Source: Lachnospiraceae bacterium
Lineage (GTDB): Bacteria; Bacillota; Clostridia; Lachnospirales; Anaerotignaceae
Reading direction: 5' to 3'
Assembly (NCBI GenBank): GCA_910576545.1
Contig: CAJTKM010000013.1
Coordinates: forward strand, 24,885 to 88,884
Length of the DNA stretch: 64,000 bases
In this document: piece after piece, positions 63,577-64,000 of the stretch
How the letters are laid out: each line of letters begins with the position of its first letter
How positions within the stretch are numbered: the stretch's first letter is position 1
Notes under the pieces: generated by a model
What the model was told of the DNA's origin: nothing
What the model saw: only the letters and a program-made list of their open reading frames with translations
Database searches by the model: none
Translations under genes and position numbers: made by a program

Positions 63577-63614
63577 AAAAGCCCATTTTACAATTTTATG
63601 TAAAATGGGCTTTC
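63577..63614 (-). terminator. terminator of the tRNA cluster
   Basis: On the minus strand AAAGCCCATTTTACA, a 6-base loop and TGTAAAATGGGCTTT, followed by TTAT, just after tRNA-Cys. Confidence 0.85.
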
Positions 63615-63617
63615 AAG

Positions 63618-63688
63618 AGGCGCCACCCGGATTTGAACCGGGGATAGAGGTGTTGCAGACCTTTGCCTTACCACTTGGCTATGGCGCC
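63618..63688 (-). tRNA. tRNA-Cys(GCA)
   Basis: Acceptor stem GGCGCCA/TGGCGCC, discriminator T (U), loop CTGCAAC with anticodon GCA and T arm GGTTCAAATCC. 71 bases. Confidence 0.95.
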
Positions 63689-63701
63689 ATATTCTTTTTC
63701 A

Positions 63702-63773
63702 TGATCCGTGCGGGATTCGAACCCGCGTTACCGCCGTGAAAGGGCGGTGTCTTAACCCCTTGACCAACGGACC
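63702..63773 (-). tRNA. tRNA-Glu(TTC)
   Basis: Acceptor stem GGTCCGT/ACGGATC (one G-U pair), anticodon stem-loop CCGCC-CTTTCAC-GGCGG with anticodon TTC, T arm GGTTCGAATCC. 72 bases. Confidence 0.95.
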
Positions 63774-63824
63774 ATATCTGAAGCGTCCTGCTTTGCTGTC
63801 TTTCCAAAACATTCTGCTTCTAAA

Positions 63825-63896
63825 CTCCCCGAGCGGGACTCGAACCTGCAACCCTCCGGTTAACAGCCGGATGCTCTGCCATTGAGCTATCGAGGA
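63825..63896 (-). tRNA. tRNA-Asn(GTT)
   Basis: Acceptor stem TCCTCGA/TCGGGGA, anticodon stem-loop TCCGG-CTGTTAA-CCGGA with anticodon GTT, T arm GGTTCGAGTCC. 72 bases. First tRNA after the rRNA in transcription order. Confidence 0.95.
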
Positions 63897-63972
63897 TTAT
63901 TTTCGCACCCTCAAAACTGAACACAAGAAACCTTTCTGTCAATCAAGTAGTTGGCTTCGCCAACTGCTTTAT

Positions 63973-64000
63973 TGGTCAAGCCCTCGGTCTATTAGTATTG
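63973..64000 (-). rRNA. 23S rRNA, 3' end (partial)
   Basis: On the minus strand the last bases read CAATACTAATAGACCGAGGG then CTTGACC, the conserved 3' terminus of 23S rRNA. The gene continues beyond the window. No 5S rRNA lies in the 76 bases between it and tRNA-Asn; instead there is a small AGTTGGC-TTC-GCCAACT hairpin at about 63949. Confidence 0.88.

Overview
The window is a chromosomal segment of a low-to-mid-GC Gram-positive, spore-forming anaerobe of the class Clostridia, most likely a Lachnospiraceae-like gut bacterium. This rests on strong AGGAGG-type ribosome sites, lipobox lipoproteins, a WalKR-type two-component pair, a bacterial V-type (Na+-type) ATPase in place of an F-type locus, an alpha/beta SASP-like spore protein, a SpoIID/LytB-domain lipoprotein, a Firmicutes-type 6S RNA and the era-recO gene order. 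Nothing looks like prophage or CRISPR. The window is mostly housekeeping and metabolic genes.

Layout. 1-1.4 kb: 3' end of era, a small linker gene, recO and tRNA-Leu(CAG). 1.5-5.9 kb: Hpt protein plus HD-GYP response regulator, then the WalK/WalR-like pair. 6-9.2 kb: pgi, a LysM-G5 membrane-anchored protein and a small hypothetical gene. 9.3-18.3 kb: a complete V-ATPase operon in the order G/H-I-K-E-C-F-A-B-D, read on the minus strand from a strong promoter near 18.67 kb. 19-24.8 kb: NUDIX hydrolase, methyltransferase-hslO, SASP-like gene, DUF5721-like gene, a lipoprotein, tRNA-Pro(CGG) and a voltage-gated K+ channel. 24.9-30.7 kb: L,D-transpeptidase, a broken low-GC gene, MATE transporter, MBL-fold hydrolase, class II FBP aldolase and an LspA-like protein. 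30.8-31 kb: 6S RNA. 31.2-37.6 kb: SLH-SpoIID lipoprotein, cytidylate-kinase-like gene, aspS and a CPCC-nitroreductase fusion.

37.7-47.4 kb: a histidine biosynthesis operon on the minus strand, hisZ-hisG-methyltransferase-hisD-hisC-hisB-hisH-[lipoprotein]-hisA-hisF-hisIE-hisK. Most junctions overlap by a few bases. The two non-his passengers are an unknown methyltransferase overlapping both neighbours and a lipoprotein gene bracketed by copies of a dispersed repeat. 47.7-48.6 kb: an AT-rich island with two decayed small membrane-protein genes and a 163-bp MITE-like element. 48.8-53.1 kb: D-aminoacylase and a DUF819 transporter divergent from a LysR regulator. 53.4-61 kb: maltose O-acetyltransferase and a sugar/polyol operon (ABC ATPase, permease, binding protein, Zn-dependent polyol dehydrogenase, xylulokinase). 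61.2-63.5 kb: a hybrid histidine kinase. 63.6-64 kb: tRNA-Cys, tRNA-Glu, tRNA-Asn and the 3' tip of 23S rRNA, all on the minus strand.

A striking genome-level feature is a family of 80-330 bp mosaic, hairpin-rich repeats in at least nine intergenic gaps (about 19.5, 21.4, 29.0, 31.1, 36.6, 40.7, 41.3, 54.2 and 58.3 kb). Full copies have ends that are inverted repeats of each other. A second, MITE-like inverted-repeat family is present as one 163-bp copy and one collapsed 35-bp palindrome. No obvious new defence or biosynthetic system was found. The most distinctive items are the two repeat families, the passengers of the his operon, the CPCC-nitroreductase fusion and the hairpin-rich spacers inside the V-ATPase operon.
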